Assembly: GCA_947579605.1 (NCBI GenBank)
Contig: OX388320.1
Location: 806,001-870,000 of the forward strand
Origin: Athripsodes cinereus
Taxonomy: Eukaryota; Arthropoda; Insecta; Trichoptera; Leptoceridae
DNA length: 64,000 nucleotides
Direction: 5' to 3'
Made by a program: the position numbers and the translations under genes. Under the pieces are notes generated by a model. The model saw only the letters and a program-made list of their open reading frames with translations. It did not search any database and had not been told where the DNA came from. Each line of letters begins with the position of its first letter. Positions within the stretch are counted from its first letter, which is position 1. Shown in pieces: positions 1 to 9,429 of this stretch.

Positions 1-554
1 GAAAAGATATCCAAATCTGAAATCAGACAAGAGTAAATAAAGAAATATTTTAATAAGTTGTGGTTTGTTGTTCGTCTATGGATTTTTTATTGAATTTTCA
101 ATATCAGAATTCCGCGATGTTTTATATCTTTGTTCGGTATATTGTTTTTACCCTTATGAATTGACACTAAATAGCTTATTATATATCTTAACCTTTTAAC
201 ATTTCAACATATCGACCACTTTAAATTATTTTATATCTCGTTCTTGACTTTTCTTTATTGACTGACATTCCTCAGGTGGTCTAATAATATTACATACCTT
301 TGACTTTTTACTTTTAATTTTTGACATCTATTAAAATTACTTGTATTTTTTGACATCTCATTTGTTTTGTTAAGAATATTTCATGCTGACTATGTAAAAG
401 ATATTATCAAGTTGACATATAAAATCTAAAAAAAAAAAATTCCGTTCGTTTTCCCAATGTACCTATGTTTAAATTTTTATTCATTTGTGGTTCTTATTTT
501 ATTGTCCATTTTATGTGTTGTGTGTGTCAATACTGTTTGTGTACATTATTATAA

Positions 555-615
555 TTATGTTAATATTTATATGTAAAAGGCCCAGGCCGTGAATAGATAA
601 ATAAATAAATAAATA
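555..615 (+). repeat. (AAAT)n-tailed LINE/SINE 3' end, hairpin type
   Basis: The motif GTAAAAGGC, a small loop, GCCGT and then an (AAAT)n tail ends this stretch. The same signature occurs at 1619-1676, 21424-21466, 33893-33950 and 61285-61340. The GGC/GCC arms form a small hairpin just before the tail, as expected for a non-LTR retrotransposon 3' end. No coding part is attached. Confidence 0.55.
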
Positions 616-1618
616 TAAGTTTATTAAAAAAATTGCTGTTTATTTTCAATCATTTGTCCATTTCTGTACCTTAACCTTTTCTTTCATTATTTATTCTCTC
701 ATTTAACATATACCATAATATTTATGATGCAAAAGCAACAAAAAAAAACTGATAGACAATACTTGTTCAAAATCAATTATCTACATATTATATATTTCAA
801 TGTTTTTGTACATACTGTTTAACTTTTAAACAACTATCGTTGGCACAGCTTCATAACTTTATGTGCTTAAATTGGTTATTAATTTCTATAAATCAATTTA
901 TCGCCATTGATTCTAAATCCAAACAATCACTACACCTTCAAATGTACTTTTTCATTAGGAGAGATTTACCTAATATAATTATTTATTCATACTCTAACAA
1001 ATAATTTTCATGATTACGTAAATCAACATATAATATAGAAATTTGTAACAATTTAGTTAGATGCCTATGACATTCGAGTTAACGTAACAATAGAAATAAG
1101 CAACTTATCATCACGTTGTTAAGGCGAAGACTTAGAATATAAGATCCCTTGTCTGTTTCAGTTGGTAATTGTGGAAAATGTGGATCTTATTCAATCAGCC
1201 ACGTATTATTCTATCATTCAACGCTGATGGCGTATTGTCAAGATTTCGTATAATTTGGGAATATCGCATAGAGATTTAGGTTCTGCAAACGTTTTCAGTT
1301 GTAAAAGCTCCGTCATAATTATCTAAGCAGTGATTCTTATTGTAACTAATCAACGTCATACATAAGCTTTGCGATGAGCTTCTGATAAGTTTCTCTGTCT
1401 GGCAGACAGCGAGCGTTATTACATAATTTTAAAGACATAGCAAGTTCCTTTGCAAGTAATAAGTGATAATATTTTATTTATTGATAAAAAATACCAACAG
1501 ACAACCACTATAAATATGATTTACAAAAATAAAAATAATTCGTTCATAACTCAGCTGTTATCCACAAACATGTACCACAGTTAAGTCAATTATTTAGGTA
1601 TCGCACATTCCGCTCATT

Positions 1619-1676
1619 CATATTTATTTATTTATTTATTTCTATCATCAACGGCATTTAGCCTTTTACATTAGTA
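1619..1676 (-). repeat. (AAAT)n-tailed 3' end, minus copy
   Basis: On the minus strand this reads GTAAAAGGCTAAATGCCGTT followed by a spacer and AAAT units. It is the same family as the copy at 555-615, with a different loop but an intact GGC/GCC stem. Confidence 0.5.
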
Positions 1677-2007
1677 GGTCTAAACATATTATACAATAAT
1701 CAATCAATACAATAAAGCAAACAAAAAAACAACAAAATAAGATTAAACCTTAATTAATCAATAAAACACTAAAAATATTGGCGCATTCAAATATTTAACC
1801 AATATCAACTTCAAACAAACATAATACAATTGTATAGGCATTCATGGGGATACATACTATGGTGCGCAAACGCTACAAAAATATAAATTAATATCTAGGC
1901 ACATTTATAAGATGTATATTGACAAACTTATTATTTTTTAGTGATTAATAATTACATTAAATTAAAAAAATGGAATTTCAGGTGAAAGTAATTGTTTAAA
2001 AAATTAA

Positions 2008-2086
2008 GCTGTGAAAATTAAACAGTGTTTTTTGTAATTCATTTATCTGAAAATGAATAATGAATTTTCACAATGTTAACACCAAT
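2008..2086 (+). repeat. Penelope-like terminal sequences, inverted pair
   Basis: The stretch reads GTGAAAATTAAACAGTGTTTT, then an AT spacer, then AATGAATTTTCACAATGTTAAC. These two blocks flank the hammerhead-bearing remnant at 21855-22048 and appear beside both palindromes (21520-21673, 54873-54972). Here they sit face to face without a ribozyme core. I interpret them as the two ends of a decayed Penelope-like or retrozyme-like unit. Confidence 0.4.
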
Positions 2087-2527
2087 ACATTACAATTATT
2101 AATTTCTAAATTAGTAATGTGTCATTCATGTTATTTCATGGAATATTTTGAACAATTGTATACTTAGCTATAGTAATGAAAGATGGTTTTTCTAGTTACA
2201 GAAATATTCACGTACTCCCTTGAAAAATAACACAATAAATAGGTGTACATACATGAACACCCATACAAACATTCACCCATGATTATTATTAACCAAATCA
2301 CAAAGCTTTTGTTAGAGATATTATTAAGGTAATATATTATTTACTAAATTATTACTAGCTTAACATCCGACCTCATTCAGGAAACAGTATCACCAAATTA
2401 ACTATTCTATGGATCAAAATAACATTACAAATTTACGGTTAAACTAGAAGCATGAGATGTTCAAAATCACTATTATAAAGTGACCACTTAATATCACAAA
2501 CACTGTAATTAATCTTTTTTCCTAAGC

Positions 2528-2605
2528 CATCACTGTATTATTTACAAGTGGGGTAGCTAGCTGAGGTACTGCATGTAATAAACAAATTTTATTGTCCTCT
2601 TCGTG
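2528..2605 (-). mobile_element. SINE 3' fragment (TAG-tail family)
   Basis: The plus strand shows CATCACTG, then CAAGTGGGGTAGCTAGC and a CTGCATGTAATAAAC block, ending in TGTCCTCTTCGTG. This is the antisense of the SINE 3' half. The 5' half is missing. It lies head to head with another copy at 2644. Confidence 0.6.
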
Positions 2606-2643
2606 TTGTGAATTAAAATACAATTAATGTTGAATATTGATCC

Positions 2644-2810
2644 CGTGAAGTTCCCTGTTAAAAAAAGTTTTCCCACTCTTTTTTGTAAGTTTTTTAGTGT
2701 CCTGTAAAAGAAACATATTATTCGTAAAACATTACACTATATGATACTTAATATTTCCAGCTAAGCGATAATTAGTCTGCTGGCTACCTCACTTGATGGA
2801 TATACCGTGA
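2644..2810 (+). mobile_element. SINE, near full length but diverged
   Basis: It starts CCCGTGAAGTTCCC and runs through CCCACTCTT, GTAAGTTTTTTAGTGTCC and TGTAAAAG. It ends with CTGCTGGCTACCTCACTTGATGGATATACCGTGAT. The middle, normally ATTCAGCGATGAGG to GAGGACAG, is replaced or deleted. It pairs in inverted orientation with 2528-2605. Confidence 0.6.
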
Positions 2811-3465
2811 TTTTTTAATCGCTCAGCATAATTATTTTATTTTATGCACCTTCAAGTAGACCCAACATTCTTGGAGGGTCACCTGTCAATAGCTGTTCGA
2901 TTTTTTATCAATATTGCTCCGAACATTGGCATATTCCATTTTATGACGTATGCTTAATTTATAATGAAAATGGAAACACTGTTGTAAATGTTTTGATTTC
3001 TCTGTAATCGCACTAGCCGAAAGCTGATATACGGCCTCCTATAGAATAATATGTATTTTCAATGACAACCATATAGATTATATTACTAAAGAGACACAAC
3101 TCATTATTAAATTAAATAGCTATGTAGTTTGTTGATACTGAATAACTAGTTGGAATTACGTATTTGTGAAATTGGGTACATAATAATCTGGTAAATAATA
3201 ATAAATAATAATTACGTAGAACATTCCGATAACAATTAAACATTACAAATATTATTATAATTAAAACATAGATATATTATATTAAACTTACCCTTCTTGG
3301 ATAAACAACATAACATATATACCTACAAATTAATATATCTACTTGTCCTCGAACATTATTATTCATATATCTCAACCAGATATTCTCTAACGTCTTGAGT
3401 AAACATACGAATAAAAAGTACGATTTTGGGTTTTACTTATATTTTGTTTGAGTGCCCTAGGTTTC

Positions 3466-3605
3466 GACATTTTTATTTTTTTTATTTTATTTTCACAATA
3501 TTTAGAATCAAACAGTCGTTATACAATATGTTGACAATTAATATATTTGACATGTAGACCAGCGAAGATTCCACTCTTACCAGAAATGTTTCAATCTTGA
3601 GGAAA
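3466..3605 (-). repeat. LINE-type 3' tail, copy 1
   Basis: This is nearly identical to 12479-12612 over about 130 bases; both include CAGCGAAGATTCCACTCTTAC on the plus strand. On the minus strand it ends in an A-rich tail, as a retrotransposon 3' end does. It lies just downstream, in minus-strand sense, of the R1-like RT fragment at 3690-3838, so it may be that element's 3' UTR. Confidence 0.5.
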
Positions 3606-3689
3606 AAAAGTAAAAGTTAAAATGCTCCAAAAAAGTCAAAGTAAATTTAAATTTAAAAACAACGATAATACAATACTTAAAACATGTAA

Positions 3690-3838
3690 TATCTTTGTCG
3701 TGAATCCGCGTCCGCGAATTACACCAGCTCGACTCCTTCAAGTGCACATTCTATTGGCATGATGCAATCATACATACTGTTCCAGAGAGTCGGGCCCAGA
3801 ACCGAGCCCTGCGGAACTCCACCACTTACCGTCGTACT
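3690..3838 (-). pseudogene. R1-like non-LTR reverse transcriptase fragment
   Basis: The minus-strand frame from 3838 reads STTVSGGVPQGSVLGPTLWN, then SMYDCIMP, ECALEGVELV, a stop, and FADADSR. GGVPQGSVLGPTLWN is the conserved RT block before the catalytic motif, in the form typical of R1/LOA/Jockey-type LINEs. FADAD stands where the catalytic FADD should be. A stop codon at 3719-3721 directly precedes that motif and the segment is short. The enzyme would copy its RNA at a nick in the target; this copy is dead. Clade assignment is by motif flavour only. Confidence 0.7.
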
Positions 3839-4014
3839 TTTGTTTTTGTTTAAATCGCTCGTCTTTTATTCTTAGTTAATTTATGGTAATTGGGCACGAC
3901 GCCGTATTGAAAGCATTTTTTACTTCCAATAGAATAAGGGCATTTATTCTTTAAGCTGGCTTGCTTGCCTCCATAGCCAGCGATAATATGACCATGCTCA
4001 TGGCAGAAGTAAAG

Positions 4015-4094
4015 TAACACCGGTTACTTTTCTTCTTTCGATGGTCCTATCGTATCTTCCATCCCTGACAAACAATCTTCTCAAATAAATATAA
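4015..4094 (-). pseudogene. LINE C-terminal fragment (YLGSLF..DIERRK family)
   Basis: The minus strand reads YIYLRRLFVRDGRYDRTIER followed by RKVTG. It aligns by eye with YLGSLFARDERCDKDIERRK at 13169-13372. In this family the block lies just after the RT domain. Only about 25 codons survive. Confidence 0.6.
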
Positions 4095-4882
4095 CTTTGA
4101 AGAACACTGCTTCATTCCAATTTATTATATGTTCATAATAATTATTTGATACCGATTGTTTGTATGATTGCATATGAGGTAGTTTGTTAGTGTTTTGTCG
4201 CTCTGGGTTAATTATCAAAATTGTTAGTGACATTTTAATTAAATCGGATATTGCCTATTATTCTATAATACACAAATATTATGAAGTACGTTGTGTATAA
4301 TATCTACCTATAAATCAGGTTTAAATATACGCAATTTAGACAATATTTGGGACTAATATTAGTACAACGGTTCTCTTACCCGGTTTTACTTAGAAAATCA
4401 TCATTAAATAGAAAAGTTATTGATCTATGCATATTTATCTTTTCAATCAAGGTATATTCCTTCCTCAAAAGATATATTTGTATGTAATGAACATATAGGT
4501 CACCCTCATTGTGTCTTTAAAATCATATATTCAAGATAGGTGACATACTTCATCATCGAATTGACGAATTTAAATGTCTTATATGTAGACAGCTAACATC
4601 AGTAGGTACTTCACTGACTGATGGCAAAAATGAGAGAAATTATTTTAAAACTGATATATCCCTAATGCAAATCTGTTTGACAGATCTCACATAATTTGGT
4701 GTATATTATAAGTGACTTTTTTTTATTGTAGTCCTTTTTTCATTGTAAGAAATTGTTATAATTTAATGCGATATCAATCACTACAATGCCATATTTTTTT
4801 ATGTAAGCCCTTGAGACAGTTGTATACTGCGCGGTGGAAAAATCAAGGCATGTAATATTATCGTCACCATCAATCATCACAT

Positions 4883-5008
4883 GGGTTAGTTGGAAGATAA
4901 CGCTTCTGCGATAAACTCGCCCATTGTACACTATCATTTATTTGTATTAGATTATTTTATAACTTTGTAAGTATTTATGTATGCTCTTTATTATGCAATA
5001 AAGTTTAT
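4883..5008 (+). repeat. LINE 3' UTR with GCGATAAACTCGCC hairpin
   Basis: It has GGGTTAGTTGGAAGATAACG, then CTTCTGCGATAAACTCGCCC, an AT-rich spacer, GCAATAAAG and a T/A-rich tail. Related copies are at 28796-28935, 44255-44395 and 46468-46583. Its tail runs directly into the tail of the SINE at 5009-5264, so the two elements are joined tail to tail. Confidence 0.6.
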
Positions 5009-5264
5009 TACTACTACTACTACTACTACCATCACGGCATATCCCACAAGTGGGGTAGCCAGCAGATCAGCTGCACGTAAGAAACATGCAAACTGTCCTC
5101 TTCGTGCCAATATAAAATCAAGACATTCAGGATGGGTGGCAAGCCTCAACGCTGAATTTAAGATGTAAAATGTCTTATTTTTTTCGAACACCTGCCTTTT
5201 ACAGGACACTCGAAAACTTACGCAGAAGAGTGGGAGACCAATTCTTTACCGGGTGCTCCACGGG
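5009..5264 (-). mobile_element. SINE, full length (reference copy)
   Basis: The plus strand starts with a (TAC)n run, CATCACGGCATATCCCAC and AAGTGGGGTAGCCAGCAG, and ends in CCGGGTGCTCCACGGG. In sense (minus) orientation: 5' CCCGTGGAGCACCCGG; a GTGTTCGAAAAA block resembling a pol III box B; TTCAGCG, GTTTG, then a hairpin TGCATGTTTCTTACATGCA; CTGGCTACCCCACTTGTGGG; and a (TAG)n tail. It is non-coding and about 250 bp long. The reading frames across it are chance. The box A candidate TGGAGCACCCGG is weak, so tRNA origin is only inferred. Confidence 0.85.
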
Positions 5265-5404
5265 CACGGGAAATTTTATTATTATTGTCGTATTCAATAA
5301 ATTGAAATAAAAATATTGTACTTTGATCGAACACGTAAAACGTAAAAAATTGTATTAACTTTCCATACAAATCTGATGACGTTATGTCTTAAACCTTTTT
5401 TTCT

Positions 5405-5590
5405 TTAATTGAGGGGAAATCCTAGTCATGGACACCCGGTCTTTCTGGCCAGGTAGTGCCGGACTCCAACCGGCTAAAACCCCTCATCTTCTACCACGTC
5501 TCGGTTCCTGCCTTTCGGCCTACCCAGAGACGTGGCGCTGTCTTAAACCTGCCTTAAGGATTGGACCTCGTATGGAGTGTATTACTTTAT
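5405..5590 (+). other. GC-rich island, origin unknown
   Basis: This is clearly richer in G and C than its surroundings (GACACCCGGTCTTTCTGGCC, then GGACTCCAACCGGC and ACCACGTCTCGG...CCAGAGACGTGGC). The last pair, CCACGTCTCGG and CCCAGAGACGTGG, can fold into a stem. A 108-codon frame starting at 5428 crosses it but soon enters low-complexity AT sequence. It is probably a fragment of a retroelement or SINE that I do not recognise. Confidence 0.35.
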
Positions 5591-6230
5591 CTGAATCTTG
5601 TCAAGTTACTGTATATACGAACGCGCTAAAATATTTATGTATATTATTATTGCAAGCGTTTCTACTTATCAAGCTAATTAGAACGATAGCAGATTGTCTC
5701 TTGGGGAATAGTAATAAAAACGCTATTGAAATTATTATGAAGATAAAACAATAGGGTAAAGACAGCACTAGGTACCGATATAATGTTGATATTATTGATT
5801 CATTCTTTTTTATAAATACCTGAACTTTAAATGGCAAACACTAATATTGATATTTTTGCTAATGTTATGTCTTTTTCCTTATGTATTTTTCCATAAATAT
5901 CTTTTAATTTTTTCGTGTTTATCAGTAAAACGAAAGTAGAACTAACGCTTTTTAAATAGCGATATGAAATTCTCCAATTTCACTCCGATTCTTTTTGAAA
6001 ATTGATTCGCTACAAAATTATTTTGAAAGAAATATTTTCACTAAAGTATTTAACTGTTGAAAAATGAAAGTTGATGAAAAATAAAAAAAAACGAACAAAT
6101 AGGATTTGCAGGGATTATGTTAATACAAACATAAGAACTTTTTCCCTTTGACTCTAGAAAATTTCTGCGGTCTTCGACATTGATCGTCAATAAATGAGCC
6201 CGAAGGAGCTCGTAATTTTTATTCCTCTAA

Positions 6231-6301
6231 GAGGGCTTTTGGTGTTGCCGGACACGTGATATAGAACCGCCTACCAGCTGTACTGAGATAACCACATCTA
6301 G
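6231..6301 (+). pseudogene. CR1/L2-like LINE C-terminal scrap
   Basis: The plus frame reads RAFGVAGHVI, stop, NRLPAVLR, stop. It matches the better-kept RAFGVVGPVMWNRLLALLRD at 45155. The motif resembles the R-FSVAGPRLWN-LP--LR ending of CR1/L2/Jockey-type RTs. Two stops interrupt it. Confidence 0.55.
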
Positions 6302-7075
6302 AACCATATTAAGAATATTACATAGCAGACAGCTTATCTGCACAACCAACATAATTTTTTTTTTTAATAAATTCCCACAGTAAAAAAGTCCCGCAAATTT
6401 CTTTTTCAAACCATTATATTTGACATATGTTGAGAGTACCTGTGTCAGCTAACAGTAAATTGAAAGACTGTACGGTTTACAGGCACTTTTGAGACGTTTG
6501 AAGTATCTACTGTAAACGACGCCAAAATCGAGTCATCTTTTATTGTAGATCCTTACACAATGTTAAATTTATTATAGAAGGTCGTATTCTAAAAAGGCTC
6601 ACAGAACAACATCACATAAACTAATACGAATTGCTTAAAGCAGCAGTCATTAGATCATTAAATCAAATAATTTACAAATTAATTATTATTCTCATAAAAT
6701 AGGAAGTGCATACAGGAAACATTCATAAAGAAAGATACTATTTCTATTCAACATGCAAAGTGATAATGGTATAATACCTACTAACCTCGGATATCAAACG
6801 GAGCGCAAGGAGAGCACATTATTATCACATACAAACGAACATATAAAGGAAGGAAGCATATAGACCAAATTATTACAATTTGTAGTTCCTTCATAATAAA
6901 TAGCCATGGGCGAATAATGTTTGTGGTGTATTTTACTAGTATCATTGCATAATACAAATTACAATGCAGTGTATTAGGTTTGTATGTGGGTAAATCAGGA
7001 GTAGTAAACAATAGCCGACGTGAATACTTACAACCCGTTCGCCATTATCTTTGATAAAGGCATCCTATTCTTATC

Positions 7076-7115
7076 TGTAAGTTTTCGAGTGTTTTGTAAG
7101 AGGTTGATGTTTGTA
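7076..7115 (+). mobile_element. SINE 5' fragment next to the piggyBac insertion
   Basis: GTAAGTTTTCGAGTGTTTTG and TAAGAGGTTGATGTT match the SINE 5' region. The fragment ends a few bases before the TTAA of the piggyBac element. I could not find the remainder of this SINE after the right piggyBac end, so an insertion into the SINE is not proven. Confidence 0.5.
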
Positions 7116-7924
7116 ATATATTAACCCAGATAATACTATTGTCCTTTTAAAAGGACAGTAGTAGTACCTCGATATAAATGGATATATCTTTAATTTATTT
7201 TATTCCTAAGCAGTCGTGCTAGTCTATTTGCATAGCTAATAAATCAACTTGCATCATGAAACAGTTTTGAGCATTGTTTTGTGACGGGTGGTCAAGTTTT
7301 TGGAATTTAAAATAGTGCTACAGATTTTGGGTTGATGTCGCCGCCACCCTTGGATAAAAAACGGTAAATAACTTTTTTATAATAATTAAAAAATACATGC
7401 ATGCTTTATTTTTATGTACTTAAATGTTGTTAAAATACGATTGAATTATAAAAAAAATAATATTTGAAAATATGTGATAATTTCGTAATGTTAAATTTAA
7501 GTGTCCTTTTAAAAGGACAATAGTAACATACGTATGCTTTTTTATAGGTGTACGTAATAAAGACAAGTTATATTTCTTCAACTTTTTGTCACAAAATATG
7601 TTTACACTTCACATCGATTAGCATTAAAAATTACTAAAGACATTTGTAAAAATCTTATTTAATATATTAAATACTTTATAATTATGTTTTTTTTTCTATT
7701 TTAGAGCTTCGTTATCACTAAACGACATATTAACAATCCTTGGAAGAGGAAAAATCTGAGAGAGAAGGTGATACAGTTGGCGATATATTTTTTTTGTTTG
7801 TTATATTATTATTGTTTTCTTTTATTTATATATATGTAAACATTTTATGATTTTGTTTGCTTCTCTCGGCTAAAGGGACATCAAAGGATTGTAGTCAAAA
7901 GATTCCACACACGGGATTGTTTTC

Positions 7925-8060
7925 GGTCGGCCAGCCTTTCAGGCAGCCCACAATGGCACCTTCGGTGTGGACAAGATTTGTTAAGTGTAGAATTCGGATA
8001 AATGGAAGTCCTCAGACTTCTGCGGTATCCGGATGGACGGTGGGTCTCCTTCAATGACGT
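7925..8060 (+). repeat. Interspersed GTCGGCCAGCC repeat, copy 1
   Basis: The stretch from GGTCGGCCAGCC through ATGGCACCTTCGGT and AAGTGTAGAATT to GGACGGTGGGTCTCC recurs at 54640-54778 with good identity. The second copy has no piggyBac sequence around it. This is therefore either a separate repeat inserted in the transposon or a piece of a related transposon. It is G/C-richer than the flanks. Confidence 0.6.
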
Positions 8061-8193
8061 TGCAATGCAAAATTCCTGGCAACTACATCGATACGAAGGT
8101 GAAAAACTTGATCAATTAACATTTAGAAGACGTGTTGTTCTCAGTATATTGCAATCTTTCAAACAAAGGAAAGTCCCAGACCTTCCAATTTGA
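8002..8193 (+). pseudogene. piggyBac transposase C-terminal remnant
   Basis: The frame ends VAMQNSWQLHR, then LDQLTFRRRVVLSILQSF, and a stop at 8193. D-A-QN-W-LYR followed by L-FRR-- is the conserved end of the DDE_Tnp_1_7 (piggyBac) transposase, which cuts and pastes at TTAA. Only about 45 residues match. The upstream part of this frame comes from the repeat at 7925-8060, so the apparent start Met is not meaningful. No catalytic Asp triad is present. It lies inside the TTAA-bounded element. Confidence 0.75.
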
Positions 8194-8809
8194 AAAAATT
8201 TGATTCCCGCTCTGACAGACTTGATAATTTTATAATGAATCAAGAAAAACAAACCCGTTGAAGAGAGTGTCACAGAAAATACCAGCGCATAATATATATT
8301 CTAAAAAATGCAATATTACACTGCACATCGATTGTTTCATTCCATATCACGCAAAATAATAAAAAAAACTACTTTCTTAATGTCCACTTTACACATCATC
8401 ATGTAAATCCACATAATCCAACAGATAATTAGATATATAAACACAAAAACTACATTATAAAATGAATCCCACCTCAATACTTTATGTTTCTCATACAATG
8501 TTTTTTAGGTAGTGGATATTACTATTGTCCTTTTAAAAGGACACTTTATTTTTTTCAATAAAACTCTTTAATAAATATATTTTTTTATTTCTTCTTCTAC
8601 AACATTATTTTTTTACCAAATTCAACAACATATCCAAAAATTATGAATTTCGGATGAAAAAAAAATTTCAGGATTATCTGGGTTAAAACAGAGTGAAGAA
8701 TGAAGATATAAGGAGAATGAGCGGATGCATTGTGGATGTTTCTGTCCTTACACTTGCGTTTTGCTTCTACAATATTTATTCAGGTTCTCATGCATTGTTT
8801 TCTATTTAT

Positions 8810-9213
8810 TATACACACCACCTGTTCATCCTTGAGGATCTGATTTACATGATCTAGCTATAAGATAATTTCTCTCATTTATGTGTAACTTTTTAGTCAT
8901 TCTGTGCTGAGTCATTCTTTCTGCACGCCTAAACCATCACGACTTGTTTACTTTCATTGTTATTATTACACCAACTTTCATTTGACATTCTTAACATGTA
9001 CCTAACACTATGACGCACTTTATCTCTCAATTTTTGACCACACAATCTTCCCAACGATTTCATTTCTTCTGCATTTATTCTGCTTTCATCCTTCTTCACC
9101 AATTTCCACGTCTCAATTGCATACATCAATATTGGCACTAAGATAGCCGAGTGCTTCAACCTTTTAGCTATGACAGATAGATACCTACTGTAATGAAGAA
9201 TGACCTTTTTCAA
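8810..9213 (-). pseudogene. LINE RT C-terminal region (ILVPTLMYASETW family)
   Basis: The minus frame reads VIAKRLKHSAILVPILMYAI, then ETWKLVKKDESRINAEEMKS and LGRLCGQKLRDKVRH. It aligns with ILVPTLMYASETWTWLKKDE at 32751. This is the post-RT thumb/connection region of an insect LINE I consider RTE-like. Further downstream on the minus strand, out of frame, are RKNDSAQND and a DHVNQILKDE-like piece near 8830. Several frameshifts make it inactive. Confidence 0.75.
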
Positions 9214-9279
9214 ATTGTCCTGGGTCTGGGTGTTACATGTATATGTGTTCAGTGCATTGTATATATGTGTATCGTCGTG

Positions 9280-9362
9280 TTAGTACCCATAATACAAGAT
9301 TAATATCTTGGTTTGGGACTAGCTCGGTCTGTGTGAATTGTCTATACATGTTATGTTATGTA
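9280..9362 (+). repeat. Interspersed repeat, copy 1
   Basis: TAGTACCCATAATACAAGAT, then TTGGTTTGGGACTAGCTCGG and TGTGTGAATTGTCTA recur in opposite orientation at 26543-26625. The family is unknown and no coding capacity is visible. Confidence 0.6.
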
Positions 9363-9429
9363 AAGAGTTGAATAAAAAAAATATTAAACCTTTAATATTC
9401 CTCTTATCCTTCAAATCAAAGATGGTGGT

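Larger units (their letters stand above)
1..2500. other. AT-rich non-coding stretch
   Basis: There is no open frame of note and no recognised protein motif on either strand. The block holds two short AAAT-tailed repeats and one Penelope-like terminal pair, listed separately. The rest is A/T runs and simple sequence. I see no promoter or RNA gene that I could defend. Confidence 0.6.
7121..8686 (+). mobile_element. Degenerate piggyBac-family DNA transposon
   Basis: It is bounded by TTAA at 7121-7124 and 8683-8686, the family's target duplication. The inverted ends are CCCAGATAAT at 7125-7134 and ATTATCTGGG at 8673-8682. The element proper is 1558 bp. The palindrome TGTCCTTTTAAAAGGACA, or a one-base variant, occurs at about 7141, 7502 and 8526, a repeated subterminal or internal motif with TTAA at its centre. 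The only transposase piece is the C-terminal scrap at 8002-8193. Autonomous piggyBacs are longer, with a roughly 600-residue DDD transposase, so this copy is deleted and non-autonomous. Confidence 0.85.

Noticed and set aside
5010..5030. CRISPR-like or satellite array suggested by repeated TAC units and many repeated blocks
   Set aside because: The TAC runs are SINE tails and the repeated blocks are dispersed, without regular spacers.
4991..5209. Paired 60-72-codon frames on both strands over SINE copies (also at 28980, 36664, 41559)
   Set aside because: The same peptide pieces recur because the SINE recurs; frames are opposite-strand and broken in other copies, so they are not genes.
6190..6215. 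Terminator-like stem GAGCCCGAAGGAGCTC
   Set aside because: Small stem with no gene upstream; rho-independent terminators are not relevant in what looks like an animal genome.
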